43,305 nucleotides of DNA, from positions 1 through 43,305 of the forward strand of contig NZ_CAKRAS010000025.1 in assembly GCF_934295145.1 (NCBI RefSeq). The letters run 5' to 3'. The position numbers and the translations under genes were made by a program. This DNA is from an uncultured Eubacterium sp. (GTDB lineage Bacteria; Bacillota; Clostridia; Lachnospirales; Lachnospiraceae). Below are positions 33,868-41,844 of this stretch, in pieces. How positions within the stretch are numbered: position 1 is the stretch's first letter; the number at the start of each line of letters is the position of its first letter. A model generated the notes under the pieces. That model searched no databases and had not been told where the DNA came from. It worked only from the letters and a program-made list of their open reading frames with translations.

Positions 33868-33953
33868 GAATCACGCACCAAGTCTCACGTGCGTTCGACT
33901 TGAAACTTTGCATTCCCACGTTCCTATAAACTTACGCTTTTTATATCAGTCAA
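33868..33953 (-). ncRNA. Candidate small RNA with pseudoknot-like pairing
   Basis: In the gap after glgD, minus-strand TTGACT (33953-33948), a 17-base spacer and TTTATA (33930-33925) could start an RNA near 33917 that ends at the strong terminator at 33830-33867, about 85-90 bases in all. Its middle holds two interleaved stems: CAAGT (33902-33898 on minus) with ACTTG (33883-33879), and ACGCAC (33894-33889) with GTGCGT (33878-33873). Interleaving means a pseudoknot or two alternative folds. No known RNA family was recognised. It could instead be the glgD 3' untranslated region. Confidence 0.4.
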
Positions 33954-33973
33954 AATATTGACATGTACTATGC

Positions 33974-35119
33974 CTATACCGTCTGGTGTTTTGCAATGTA
34001 CACTGGGAAAGAATCTGTTCCTTTTAATTCTTTTCCGGCAGTAATCACAACATCTTTATCTGTAATGATATACTCTGCTTTTACATCCGGCTCAACGACC
34101 GTATCCTGCATCAGTACACAATTTTTCACAACTGCGCCTTTTCCAACTTTCACCCCGCGGAAAAGAATACAATTTTCTACAGTTCCCTCGATCACGCAGC
34201 CATCCGCAGCCATTGTATTTTTTACAACCGTGCCATTGATGTAACGAGTCGGGTTGTCATCTCTCAGTTTCGTATAAATTGGTCCGCCTGCAAACAATCC
34301 TTCCAGATTCTCATCCTCGAGCAGTTTCAGATTCTCCTGGAAATAACTCTTCATATCACAGATGCGGGAAGCATATCCCTCATATCTGTGACCATAGATT
34401 TTAATTGTATCTACCTGATTTGCCAGGATGTCACGCTCCAGGAAAACATTTCCGCGGATAAATGCATCATCGATCAGATCGATCAGATACTCACGGTTGA
34501 AACAGTAAATATTCATACCAAGATTATGTGCACCTTTTTCTTTTGTATTGATATGCCATTTGTTTACCCGGCCATTTTCATCAAAATCAAAGGTATAATA
34601 CATATCCTTCCTTGCATTTTCCGCTTTCAGTAATCCTTCCGGAATCTCTTCCACGGTGTATGCAACCGTTATATCCGCATCATTTTGTTCATGGGTTGCA
34701 ACCAGTTTTCTGAAATCAAAGTTCACAGCAATATTTGTATCTGTCATGATGACATATTTTTCTTTCTGCTTTTTCAGGTAATCCAGTGTGTGCTCTAATG
34801 CATCAATACGTCCACTGTGCAGGTTCATGCCCTTCTCTGCATATGGCGGCCAGATTGTCAATCCACCATTCTTACGAACCAGATCCCACTCACGACCAGA
34901 ACCGAGATGATCCATCAGGGAATGATATTTCTCACGCACTAGTACAGATACGTTGTTAATGCCACTGTTTACCATACTGGAAAGCACAAAATCTATCAAA
35001 CGGTATCGGCTGGCAAAAGGGACGGATCCCATCAGGCGCTCATTGACAAGCTCCGAAATGAGAGAATCATAGTAATTAGGGAAAATGATTCCCAGTGCGC
35101 TAATATTTGACTTTACCAT
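33974..35119 (-). CDS. glgD: GlgD, non-canonical ADP-glucose pyrophosphorylase subunit
   Basis: Regulatory-type partner of GlgC in Firmicutes. The 381-residue protein keeps the nucleotidyltransferase and left-handed beta-helix layout (GINNVSVLVREKYHSLMDHLGSG; the C-terminal repeats VKNTMAADGCVIEGTVENCILF) but lacks the GGxGxRL phosphate-binding loop seen in GlgC, having IIFPNYYDSLISELV there instead. Known Bacillus GlgD stimulates GlgC activity. Its start lies inside the last bases of glgC (7-base overlap), so the two are coupled. The glycogen synthase and branching enzyme are not in the window. Confidence 0.95.
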   Translation of the reverse strand: MVKSNISALGIIFPNYYDSLISELVNERLMGSVPFASRYRLIDFVLSSMVNSGINNVSVLVREKYHSLMDHLGSGREWDLVRKNGGLTIWPPYAEKGMNLHSGRIDALEHTLDYLKKQKEKYVIMTDTNIAVNFDFRKLVATHEQNDADITVAYTVEEIPEGLLKAENARKDMYYTFDFDENGRVNKWHINTKEKGAHNLGMNIYCFNREYLIDLIDDAFIRGNVFLERDILANQVDTIKIYGHRYEGYASRICDMKSYFQENLKLLEDENLEGLFAGGPIYTKLRDDNPTRYINGTVVKNTMAADGCVIEGTVENCILFRGVKVGKGAVVKNCVLMQDTVVEPDVKAEYIITDKDVVITAGKELKGTDSFPVYIAKHQTV

Positions 35120-36321
35120 TCTTCCTCACCATCCTTTACATTTTCTCGAACCATAGCAGTAGAGCCTACCATTGCGCCATCTCCTACGTAGACACCCGGT
35201 CCAATAGTAGCAACGCCTTTCTCCTCACCATCTTTTGTCACACCAATCTTGGCATTTTCTCCAATGACAGCATCTTCTCCGATAATACAATGCTCTACTA
35301 CAGCACCTGATTTAATCACAGTGCCACCCATGACAACCGCATCCCTGACAACAGCACCCGGTGCTACTTTTACACCGGCAAACAGTACAGAATGCTCTAC
35401 CTCACCGTCGATCCGGCATCCGTCTGTGATCATAGAATTTTTAATCACTGCATGCGCACCAATCTTGTGACCAGTCATACCACTGTTTCGGCTGTAGATT
35501 TTCCAGTCATCATCAAACAGATCAATACCACTGTTTTTCGGATCAAGAACCTCCATATTAGCTTCCCACAGAGAAGAAATCGTTCCGACATCTTTCCAGT
35601 AGCCACTGAAGTGATATGCATACATCTCTCTGCCGTCACGCAGCAGATTCGGAATAATATTGTTACCGAAATCGTTTTCAGATTCCGGATCTTCCTCATC
35701 TTCGATCAGATATTTACGCAGTACATCCCAGTTGAAAATGTAAATACCCATAGAAGCCAGATTTGACTTCGGATTTGCCGGTTTCTCCTGGAATTCTGTA
35801 ATTTTATCATTCTCATCTGCAACCATCAGTCCAAACCTGGAAGCCTCTTCCCATGGCACTTCCATAACAGCCACGCTGAATTCTGCGCCTTTTTGCTTAT
35901 GGAACTCCAGAAAGTCACTGTAGTCCTGTTTGCAGATCTGATCACCAGAAAGAATGATGACATATTTCGGATCATAACGCTCAATAAACGAAATGTTCTG
36001 GTAAATTGCATTCGCAGTTCCTTTGTACCAGTCGGAACCGGATGCTTTCTGATATGGTGGCAATACATGGACACCTCCGTGTAAACGGTCAAGGTCCCAG
36101 GGTTGTCCATTTCCAATGTACTCATTCAAAACAAGTGGCTGATACTGTGTCAGAATACCTACGGTATCAATACCGGAATTTATACAATTGGATAACGGAA
36201 AATCAATGATTCGGTATTTTCCGCCAAATGGAACTGCAGGTTTTGCAAGCTTTTGTGTCAGCGCATATAATCGTGAGCCCTGACCACCGGCAAGCAGCAT
36301 AGCAATAATTTCTTTTTCCAC
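35113..36321 (-). CDS. glgC: Glucose-1-phosphate adenylyltransferase GlgC
   Basis: Cytoplasmic enzyme that makes ADP-glucose from ATP and glucose-1-phosphate, the first committed step of glycogen synthesis. The 402 residues show the phosphate-binding loop LLAGGQGSRLYALT, the KPAVPFGGKYRIIDFPLSN motif, the active-site region YVIILSGDQICKQDYS, EFQEKPANPKSNLASMGIY for glucose-1-phosphate, and a C-terminal beta-helix. The start is a GTG with GAGGGGGG 7 bases ahead. It is the first gene of a two-gene operon with glgD. Confidence 0.97.
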   Translation of the reverse strand: MEKEIIAMLLAGGQGSRLYALTQKLAKPAVPFGGKYRIIDFPLSNCINSGIDTVGILTQYQPLVLNEYIGNGQPWDLDRLHGGVHVLPPYQKASGSDWYKGTANAIYQNISFIERYDPKYVIILSGDQICKQDYSDFLEFHKQKGAEFSVAVMEVPWEEASRFGLMVADENDKITEFQEKPANPKSNLASMGIYIFNWDVLRKYLIEDEEDPESENDFGNNIIPNLLRDGREMYAYHFSGYWKDVGTISSLWEANMEVLDPKNSGIDLFDDDWKIYSRNSGMTGHKIGAHAVIKNSMITDGCRIDGEVEHSVLFAGVKVAPGAVVRDAVVMGGTVIKSGAVVEHCIIGEDAVIGENAKIGVTKDGEEKGVATIGPGVYVGDGAMVGSTAMVRENVKDGEEEW

Positions 36322-36392
36322 TTCATATCCCCCTCTAAAAAATTAGTATTTATTCCCATAATTTTCAAATGGTTAGTATGGGTATTAATTAT

Positions 36393-36421
36393 ATTATACT
36401 GCATATTTACCAATTTTTAAA
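36393..36421 (-). promoter_or_regulatory. Promoter of glgC-glgD
   Basis: Minus-strand TTTAAA at 36421-36416, a 17-base spacer and a perfect TATAAT at 36398-36393, about 65 bases before the glgC GTG. Confidence 0.65.
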
Positions 36422-36510
36422 GTGTATTTTGCGTTTTTCTCAATATTTTTTACAATGATTTTCTTTTGTTTTTACATTTTTTCATAATTTTATACAAAGC
36501 AACATTTTTC

Positions 36511-36558
36511 CCTTTTGTTTGATAGGAAATTCATCGTAATTTCCTATCAAACAAAAGG
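36511..36558. repeat. Perfect 21-bp inverted repeat with 6-base loop
   Basis: Arm 1 is 36511-36531 (begins CCTTTTGTTTGATAGG) and arm 2 is 36538-36558, exact complements, with the loop CATCGT between. Its right end shares bases with the purA terminator hairpin. No T run follows on minus. A perfect stem this long is rare for a plain terminator. Confidence 0.85.
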
Positions 36559-36582
36559 AGCAGCCGATTGTTTCGCTGCTCC
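36549..36582 (-). terminator. Terminator after purA
   Basis: Minus-strand GGAGCAGC, a 10-base loop, and GCTGCTCC (stem 36557-36582) followed by TTTTGTTT, 67 bases after the purA stop. The T tract is also part of the 21-bp inverted repeat next to it. Confidence 0.85.
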
Positions 36583-36649
36583 TGTCTTACTTTTTTATAA
36601 CTATTTTTTACAAATCTGCTTTGTTCTGAATAGCTGCACTGCCATATGC

Positions 36650-37924
36650 CTAGCGATATATAATATCTTCTCTGCCTGGTCCGTTGGAAACCATAGTGAT
36701 TGGGAAACCAATCTGCTCCTCGATGAACTCTACATATTTGCGGCAGTTTTCCGGAAGATCTTCGTATTTTTTGATTCCGCGGATATCGCATTTCCATCCC
36801 GGTAATGTCTTTAATACCGGTTTTGCTTTCTCCAATTTTGCAGTGGTCGGGAACTCAGTGGTTACCTCACCGTCAATCTCGTAACCTACGCATACCGGAA
36901 TCTCATCCAGATATCCAAGTACATCCAGTACGGTAAATGCTACATCTGTAGTACCCTGCAGACGGCATCCATATTTGCTGGCGACACAGTCGAACCATCC
37001 CATACGTCTCGGTCTGCCTGTTGTAGCGCCGTACTCGCCACCGTCGCCGCCGCGTCTTCTCAGCTCATCAGCTTCGTCACCAAAGATCTCGCTGACAAAT
37101 GCGCCTGCACCTACTGCACTTGAGTATGCTTTGCAGACTGTAATGATCTTCTTGATCTCGTATGGCGGGATACCTGCGCCGATTGCGCCATATGCTGCCA
37201 GTGTGGAAGAAGATGTAACCATCGGATAAATTCCGTGATCCGGATCTTTTAATGTACCAAGCTGACCCTCTAACAGGATTTCTTTGCCCTCTTTGATTGC
37301 ATTCCACAGATAAGCAGATACGTCACATACGTATGGCTCTACCATCTCTTTATACTGGTGCAGAGTCTCCAATAACTCATCCGGATTCAGTAACGGTTTG
37401 TGATACAGGTGCTCTAAAGTAACGTTCTTTGTCTCGCAGACACTGACAACTTTCTCTTTTAAAAGCTCCTCATCAAATAATTCACTTACCTGAAAACCGA
37501 TTTTTGCATATTTATCTGAGTAGAATGGTGCAATACCGGATTTTGTGGAACCGAATGATTTACCACCCAGACGCTCCTCCTCGTACTGATCGAATAATAC
37601 ATGATATGGCATAACCATCTGCGCACGGTCAGATACAAGAATTTTTGGCATTGGCACACCTTTTGCTACGATGTCCTGGATCTCTTTGAACAGTACCGGA
37701 ATATTTAATGCAACACCATTACCGATGATGCTTGTTGTATGTCCATAAAAACATCCTGACGGAAGTGTATGAAGTGCAAATTTACCATAATTGTTCACGA
37801 TTGTGTGACCTGCATTTGCGCCACCCTGGAAACGAACAATAATATCTGCCTCTTTTGCCAACATGTCGGTGATTTTACCTTTTCCTTCATCACCCCAGTT
37901 TGCTCCTACTACAGCTTTTACCAT
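36650..37924 (-). CDS. purA: Adenylosuccinate synthetase
   Basis: GTP-dependent cytoplasmic enzyme that joins IMP and aspartate, the first step from IMP to AMP. Motifs: VVGANWGDEGKGK (GTP loop, with catalytic Asp), RFQGGANAGHTI (catalytic His), GSTKSGIAPFYSDK and TTGRPRRMGWFD. The C-terminus includes YEDLPENCRKYVEFIEE. The ATG at 37924 (MVKAVVGANWG) follows AAGGAGG; the frame is open 8 codons further up but without a better start. Length is 424, as expected. A strong promoter (38001-38029) and a leader hairpin lie upstream. Confidence 0.98.
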   Translation of the reverse strand: MVKAVVGANWGDEGKGKITDMLAKEADIIVRFQGGANAGHTIVNNYGKFALHTLPSGCFYGHTTSIIGNGVALNIPVLFKEIQDIVAKGVPMPKILVSDRAQMVMPYHVLFDQYEEERLGGKSFGSTKSGIAPFYSDKYAKIGFQVSELFDEELLKEKVVSVCETKNVTLEHLYHKPLLNPDELLETLHQYKEMVEPYVCDVSAYLWNAIKEGKEILLEGQLGTLKDPDHGIYPMVTSSSTLAAYGAIGAGIPPYEIKKIITVCKAYSSAVGAGAFVSEIFGDEADELRRRGGDGGEYGATTGRPRRMGWFDCVASKYGCRLQGTTDVAFTVLDVLGYLDEIPVCVGYEIDGEVTTEFPTTAKLEKAKPVLKTLPGWKCDIRGIKKYEDLPENCRKYVEFIEEQIGFPITMVSNGPGREDIIYR

Positions 37925-37954
37925 AATTACAGATTCCTCCTTCGGCATTATAAA

Positions 37955-37975
37955 AGACAGGTGTAAAACCTGCCT
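37955..37975 (-). other. purA leader hairpin
   Basis: Minus-strand AGGCAGG, loop TTTTACA, CCTGTCT forms a 7-bp stem (with one G-U pair) in the transcribed leader, ending 30 bases before the start codon. It is followed by only four T on minus and six on plus. It may be an attenuator or, on plus, a chance terminator-like sequence. Confidence 0.45.
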
Positions 37976-38000
37976 TTTTTATTTTCCGTTTTACTTTATG

Positions 38001-38029
38001 ATTATACACGATTCTATACAAGATGTAAA
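38001..38029 (-). promoter_or_regulatory. Promoter of purA
   Basis: Minus-strand TTTACA at 38029-38024, a 17-base spacer and a perfect TATAAT at 38006-38001; start predicted near 37994. No PurR box or guanine riboswitch was seen. Confidence 0.75.
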
Positions 38030-38135
38030 ATCTTTTTTCTAATATATATCGTCGATTCATAAGCAAAGCTAATAAGTTTTTTACTATTATATTACATTTA
38101 TATCACTCAGCAAAAATTTCATCCGTCTTCCCCAC

Positions 38136-38160
38136 GCTTAGTGCTCCACGCACTTGAAGC
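38136..38160 (-). other. Hairpin after the thioesterase gene
   Basis: Minus-strand GCTT-CA-AGTGC, a 5-base loop, GCACT-AAGC forms a 9-bp stem with a two-base bulge just after the thioesterase stop. No T run follows. It shares words (CTCCGC, GTGC) with the mraY-murD gap. Confidence 0.45.
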
Positions 38161-38169
38161 GGAGAATGC

Positions 38170-38592
38170 TTATTCTGCGTCCAAAAAATCCTCTGCATTA
38201 ATTTTGTCCAGATAAAAAAACGTCATCGTAGCTTTCGCGATCTCACGGTCATTCTCATCTGTGATCATCACATCATACACACACATCTTTTTACCAATCT
38301 TGATCTCACGGGATTCTCCGATCAGCTTTTTACAATTCATGGCCGGACGCAGGTAGTTGATATTACCGGATACCGTCGTCACATATCTGCCACGGCTGGT
38401 TGCTGCCGCACCGCCAACAGTATCCACCAGTGTAAAAAGTACCCCACCGTGCGTGGAACCGATTGGATTTGCATGACGTTCATCCAGAACGATCTCAGCC
38501 TTTGCGTAACCTTCCCGAAGTTCAACAGTCCGAATCCCTGTATGCTTAATATATCCCATATTTCGGATTTCTTTTAACTTCTCAAAATCCAT
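38170..38592 (-). CDS. PaaI-type hotdog thioesterase
   Basis: Predicted acyl-CoA thioesterase of the hotdog fold, 140 residues. The family motif is visible as HGGVLFTLVDTVGGAAA, followed by VSGNINYLRPAM; the acidic residue in the helix after HGG is the expected catalytic Asp/Glu position. The ATG at 38592 (MDFEKLKEI) starts one base after the degV stop and uses the GAGGTGG at the end of degV, so the two are co-transcribed. Substrate is not determined. Confidence 0.88.
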   Translation of the reverse strand: MDFEKLKEIRNMGYIKHTGIRTVELREGYAKAEIVLDERHANPIGSTHGGVLFTLVDTVGGAAATSRGRYVTTVSGNINYLRPAMNCKKLIGESREIKIGKKMCVYDVMITDENDREIAKATMTFFYLDKINAEDFLDAE

Positions 38593-38593
38593 G

Positions 38594-39466
38594 TTATGCA
38601 TCCACCTCAATTGCTTTTGTCGCTGTTACAGCCAAAGCACCTGGTCCAATATGACATGCGATACTTAAGGATAACGGATTCAGCACGATCTCGTGATCTG
38701 GAAATGCTTCCTGTACTTCTTTCTTGAACTCTTCTGCCGCTTCCAGATCATGAGTATAAGCCATAGAAATGTGTACACCTGTACCGTCAGCGGAGCCAAA
38801 ACGTTTCTCACAATCATCTTTGATCTGTTTGATCATGATATTTTTTGCCTGTTTTACGGTTCTTGCTTTTGCAAAAGCATCCAGCTTCTCACCCTGAATC
38901 TGCAGAACCGGTTTCAGTTTCAGCAGAGTACCAAGTGCTGCTGCCGCCGGTGTGATACGGCCACCTTTTTTCAGATAATATAAGGTATCCAGCATAATAT
39001 AAATACTGGATTCCATTTTATTCTCCATCAGTTTATCATAAATCTCCTGACCGGATTTGCCTGCCTCTGCAAGCTCCATGGCATCCAGTACAGACTGACG
39101 CTGTGTCACAGAAATACGCTGATTATCTACCACAAAGACTTTTCCATCATAATCCTGAGCCAGCATAGACGCTGTCGCACAAGTACTGGAAAGACCGCTG
39201 GACATCGGAATATGAATGATTTCATCATACTCCTCTAAAAGTTCATCCCAAAGCTCTGTAAAATTTGTCAGAATCGGTGTGGATGTATGAATATCAGCAC
39301 CTTCTGTCAATCTCTCATAAAACTGTTCCTGGGTCAGATCAATATCCTCCAGAAGCATTTCTTCATTAATATAAAACGGCATCGGCATGACGCGGATTCC
39401 AAGTTCTTTTGCCTGTGCCTGAGTAATTCCACTGTTGCTATCTGTCACAATTGCTACTTTACTCAA
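38594..39466 (-). CDS. DegV family fatty-acid-binding protein
   Basis: Cytoplasmic lipid-binding protein; the family (FakB-like) delivers fatty acids to the kinase FakA for phospholipid synthesis. The 290 residues show VAIVTDSNSGI at the start, STPILTNF, IPMSSGLSSTCATA and the C-terminal HIGPGALA, all matching DegV. The start is a TTG at 39466: GGAGG is 9 bases upstream and it gives MSKVAIVTDSN; the longer open frame begins with an unrelated hydrophobic stretch. It sits ahead of the thioesterase, which supports a fatty acid role. No fakA is in the window. Confidence 0.93.
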   Translation of the reverse strand: MSKVAIVTDSNSGITQAQAKELGIRVMPMPFYINEEMLLEDIDLTQEQFYERLTEGADIHTSTPILTNFTELWDELLEEYDEIIHIPMSSGLSSTCATASMLAQDYDGKVFVVDNQRISVTQRQSVLDAMELAEAGKSGQEIYDKLMENKMESSIYIMLDTLYYLKKGGRITPAAAALGTLLKLKPVLQIQGEKLDAFAKARTVKQAKNIMIKQIKDDCEKRFGSADGTGVHISMAYTHDLEAAEEFKKEVQEAFPDHEIVLNPLSLSIACHIGPGALAVTATKAIEVDA

Positions 39467-39481
39467 ATTTTCATTCCTCCG

Positions 39482-39552
39482 TTTTTTCTCTCTTGCTCTA
39501 TACTCTATTTTTATCAGTACTACAAATAGTAACATACCGCAAGAGAAAAAAC
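39482..39552 (-). other. Inverted repeat spanning the degV upstream region
   Basis: TTTTTTCTCTCTTGC at 39482-39496 and GCAAGAGAAAAAA near 39539-39551 are near-perfect complements around a 42-base interior. Within it, minus-strand TTGTAG, a 17-base spacer and TATAGA resemble a promoter for degV. The arms could form a long-loop hairpin or mark a protein site. Confidence 0.4.
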
Positions 39553-39559
39553 AACCGTC

Positions 39560-39862
39560 TTACTGGAATAATTCGTCTCCGCTCTTGAAACCGAAAGCCG
39601 GATGATAATCAAATTTTACAGCTCCTACCGGGATCTCCGGTCCAACTGCCTTCTTGATTCGTGCAATTCCTTCGTTTCCAAAACCTGCACATAACTCAAT
39701 AGCGCCACATCCGTTTGCAACCAGTTCCTTTGCCGCTGCCTCTGCCTGCTCGTAAGTAGAGCATCCTACGACATGTAACGTAAGTGTCTCGGACGGAATT
39801 ACTGCTTTCTGCTCCTGCGGGTTCTGTCCTGGTGCTACATAAATAAAAGCTGCATTAATCAT
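39560..39862 (-). CDS. DUF6506-like small protein
   Basis: A 100-residue cytoplasmic protein, MINAAFIYVAPGQNPQEQK onward. It has an alternating strand/helix pattern with the conserved-looking segments VVGCSTYEQAEAAAKEL, GAIELCAGFGNEGIARIKKA and VGAVKFDYHPAFG, resembling proteins grouped as DUF6506. Function is unknown; the FGNEGIARI pattern resembles TIM-barrel-like or aldolase fragments but is too short for a barrel. A promoter lies at 39949-39977. It is upstream of degV and may be co-transcribed with it. Confidence 0.75.
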   Translation of the reverse strand: MINAAFIYVAPGQNPQEQKAVIPSETLTLHVVGCSTYEQAEAAAKELVANGCGAIELCAGFGNEGIARIKKAVGPEIPVGAVKFDYHPAFGFKSGDELFQ

Positions 39863-39948
39863 GATATTATCCTCCTCATGCTTCTTTTGAATTATTCCGC
39901 TTCTTCTGCAAAAAATATATGTATTTTGAATTTTCTCGGAACAGCTTT

Positions 39949-39977
39949 ATTTTAATACTACTAAAAAAACTTGTAAA
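39949..39977 (-). promoter_or_regulatory. Promoter of the DUF6506-like gene
   Basis: Minus-strand TTTACA at 39977-39972, a 17-base spacer and TAAAAT at 39954-39949, about 87 bases before the ATG. The rest of the interval 39978-40131 is A/T-rich with no clear terminator for the MutS-like gene. Confidence 0.6.
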
Positions 39978-40131
39978 GTCCGTCCCCGCCTGTATTTTAA
40001 ACATTTTTGCTGAATTGTATTTTCTCTTGTTCTTATTTCACACATTTTTAACGCCGCCAGATACCTTCCTTTTTCTATAAGAACACTTCTATAATAAATA
40101 AAGCATCTTAGCAGATTGATTTACCCACTAC

Positions 40132-41757
40132 TTAATCCCGCTTCTGCGCCTTCTGACAAATTTCTTCCAGGTTCAATCCATACCGGAAAGCAATATCCCG
40201 GGCATAACTCAGACCGTCCGGTGTCGTTCTGCTGATACGGTAACTTCGCACACCGTCCTCTTTATTTTCCATCTGTGCCACCAGATTATCAATCTTGCTG
40301 CGGTTTCCCGGATAATTATTGTACTCCGCAATCTTCATCGGCAGATCATGAATGTGCGTTACAAACAGGCCGCAGCAGCCAATCACGCCAATTCCTGTCA
40401 GCACTTCCGAAGCAATATAACCGGCCTCCAGGCCACTGGTACTGGAAAAAGACTCGTCCATCAAAAGCATGTCCGTGTCAGCGAGCCGCCCTAAAATCTC
40501 ACTCAGACGGGCACACTCACTTTCCAGACGTCCCTTTCCAAAATTATTTTCATCGGAAACTGGAAAATGCGTAAAAATTCCCGTCATCGGACTCATTTTT
40601 GCCTGATGCGCAGGCACAAACAAACCAAGCTGACATAACGCCTGCGCCATTCCAACAGAATAGGCAAAAATTGATTTTCCACCGTGATTCGGTCCTGTCA
40701 CAATATAAAAACGCCCGTTTTCATCTAGCATAAACTCATTGGAAACCACCGTTTTCTCCACACCGCGCATGGCAAGCATCGGATTGTAGACTTGTTTTAA
40801 CTCACAAACCTTGTCCTCCACCGAACAGATCTGTGGCCGGCACATTTCAAATCCATGAGTCCGCATATCCAGAATAAACTTCACCCCAGCTGTCAGAAAG
40901 CGAATGTCATCCAACACTGCCACAAACATCGCTGTGTTTTCCTTATAATAATTCTGAATGATCGGTTCAAAAGCCCGCAAGGACTTTTCAAAAATAGTCT
41001 GCAGCGCACTTCCCATAGAATAATTCAATGACTTCTGTTCCTCCCCATGCAGTCCCTTTTGCAGCGGATACAGCGGAGTCATCATAACCTGACGGTCATT
41101 CAGCCGGTGCTTCATCAGTTTATTAATGATGCTTCCCGCCGAAAACTCCTTTTCATTAATAGAAATAATCCCTGCTTCCTTCGGTCGCAGATTTTCATCC
41201 AGGTTAATGCCGATGGTCACACTCTTCAGATAGCCAAAGTTTTTTCCTGTACATGCCATTTCCCTCTTCAGGTTTTGATACTCTTCACTGCAGGACACCG
41301 CATAAATCTGCGCGCGGAACCGTTTCATGCCCTCCGATATAATATCAGACTCCGGATTTTTCTCCAGTTCGTCAAAAACATCGGCAAACATATCCACCAG
41401 TTCCTCATACATTTCCAGATAACGCACGGCACTCAGCGCTGAATCCACAGAAAAATCACTCCCCAGCACACGGCGCAGATCATTTACATTCTGAATTTCT
41501 GAGACAGACCTGCAAAATACCTCATAAAGCTTTGGATGCTCCACCAGATCTTCCACGATAGCCTGCCGATATTCCAGTACCTGTGGATCCGCAGAAAAAA
41601 ACTTTTCCAATGTCAGATCCGAGTAGCCCCGATACCGGTCATTTTGCAATACCACCATATCATCAATCTGTAACGTCCGGATAAACTCAAACGATTTCAT
41701 CTTCACTTCCTTCGCCGGATCATACTCCGGCGGATATAAAAACCGGAAACCTGTCAT
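40132..41757 (-). CDS. MutS-like ATPase lacking the mismatch-recognition domain
   Basis: A 541-residue ATPase with a helical lever-like region (about 20-330) and a C-terminal MutS domain V: Walker A GPNHGGKS (355-362), Walker B LLMDES (431-436), the SFSSTSGLEA region and the H-containing FVTHIHDL. The N-terminal mismatch-binding and connector domains of MutS1 are absent, as is the Smr nuclease of MutS2. It resembles other short MutS-family proteins of Firmicutes with unknown roles. GGGAGG precedes the ATG. It lies between vanZ-like and DUF6506-like genes with no DNA repair partner nearby, so a mismatch repair function should not be assumed. Confidence 0.88.
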   Translation of the reverse strand: MTGFRFLYPPEYDPAKEVKMKSFEFIRTLQIDDMVVLQNDRYRGYSDLTLEKFFSADPQVLEYRQAIVEDLVEHPKLYEVFCRSVSEIQNVNDLRRVLGSDFSVDSALSAVRYLEMYEELVDMFADVFDELEKNPESDIISEGMKRFRAQIYAVSCSEEYQNLKREMACTGKNFGYLKSVTIGINLDENLRPKEAGIISINEKEFSAGSIINKLMKHRLNDRQVMMTPLYPLQKGLHGEEQKSLNYSMGSALQTIFEKSLRAFEPIIQNYYKENTAMFVAVLDDIRFLTAGVKFILDMRTHGFEMCRPQICSVEDKVCELKQVYNPMLAMRGVEKTVVSNEFMLDENGRFYIVTGPNHGGKSIFAYSVGMAQALCQLGLFVPAHQAKMSPMTGIFTHFPVSDENNFGKGRLESECARLSEILGRLADTDMLLMDESFSSTSGLEAGYIASEVLTGIGVIGCCGLFVTHIHDLPMKIAEYNNYPGNRSKIDNLVAQMENKEDGVRSYRISRTTPDGLSYARDIAFRYGLNLEEICQKAQKRD

Positions 41758-41844
41758 TTTGTCTATTTCCTCCCATGACTTGTTTATCTACTATATATAA
41801 ATTTCTTTAAGTTCCCTAATCTCCACAACGCGCCTCTTCAGATT

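Larger units (their letters stand above)
36322..36649. other. Gene-free interval between purA and glgC
   Basis: This 328-base interval between the purA stop and glgC holds, from the glgC side, a promoter at 36393-36421, about 90 bases of A/T-rich sequence with no clear feature, and a double hairpin at 36511-36582. No coding frame was found. Confidence 0.6.

Noticed and set aside
33889..33902. CAAGTCGAACG, an 11-base match to the start of 16S rRNA
   Set aside because: An 11-base match to some part of 16S rRNA is expected by chance in a window of this size, and the flanks do not continue the match.
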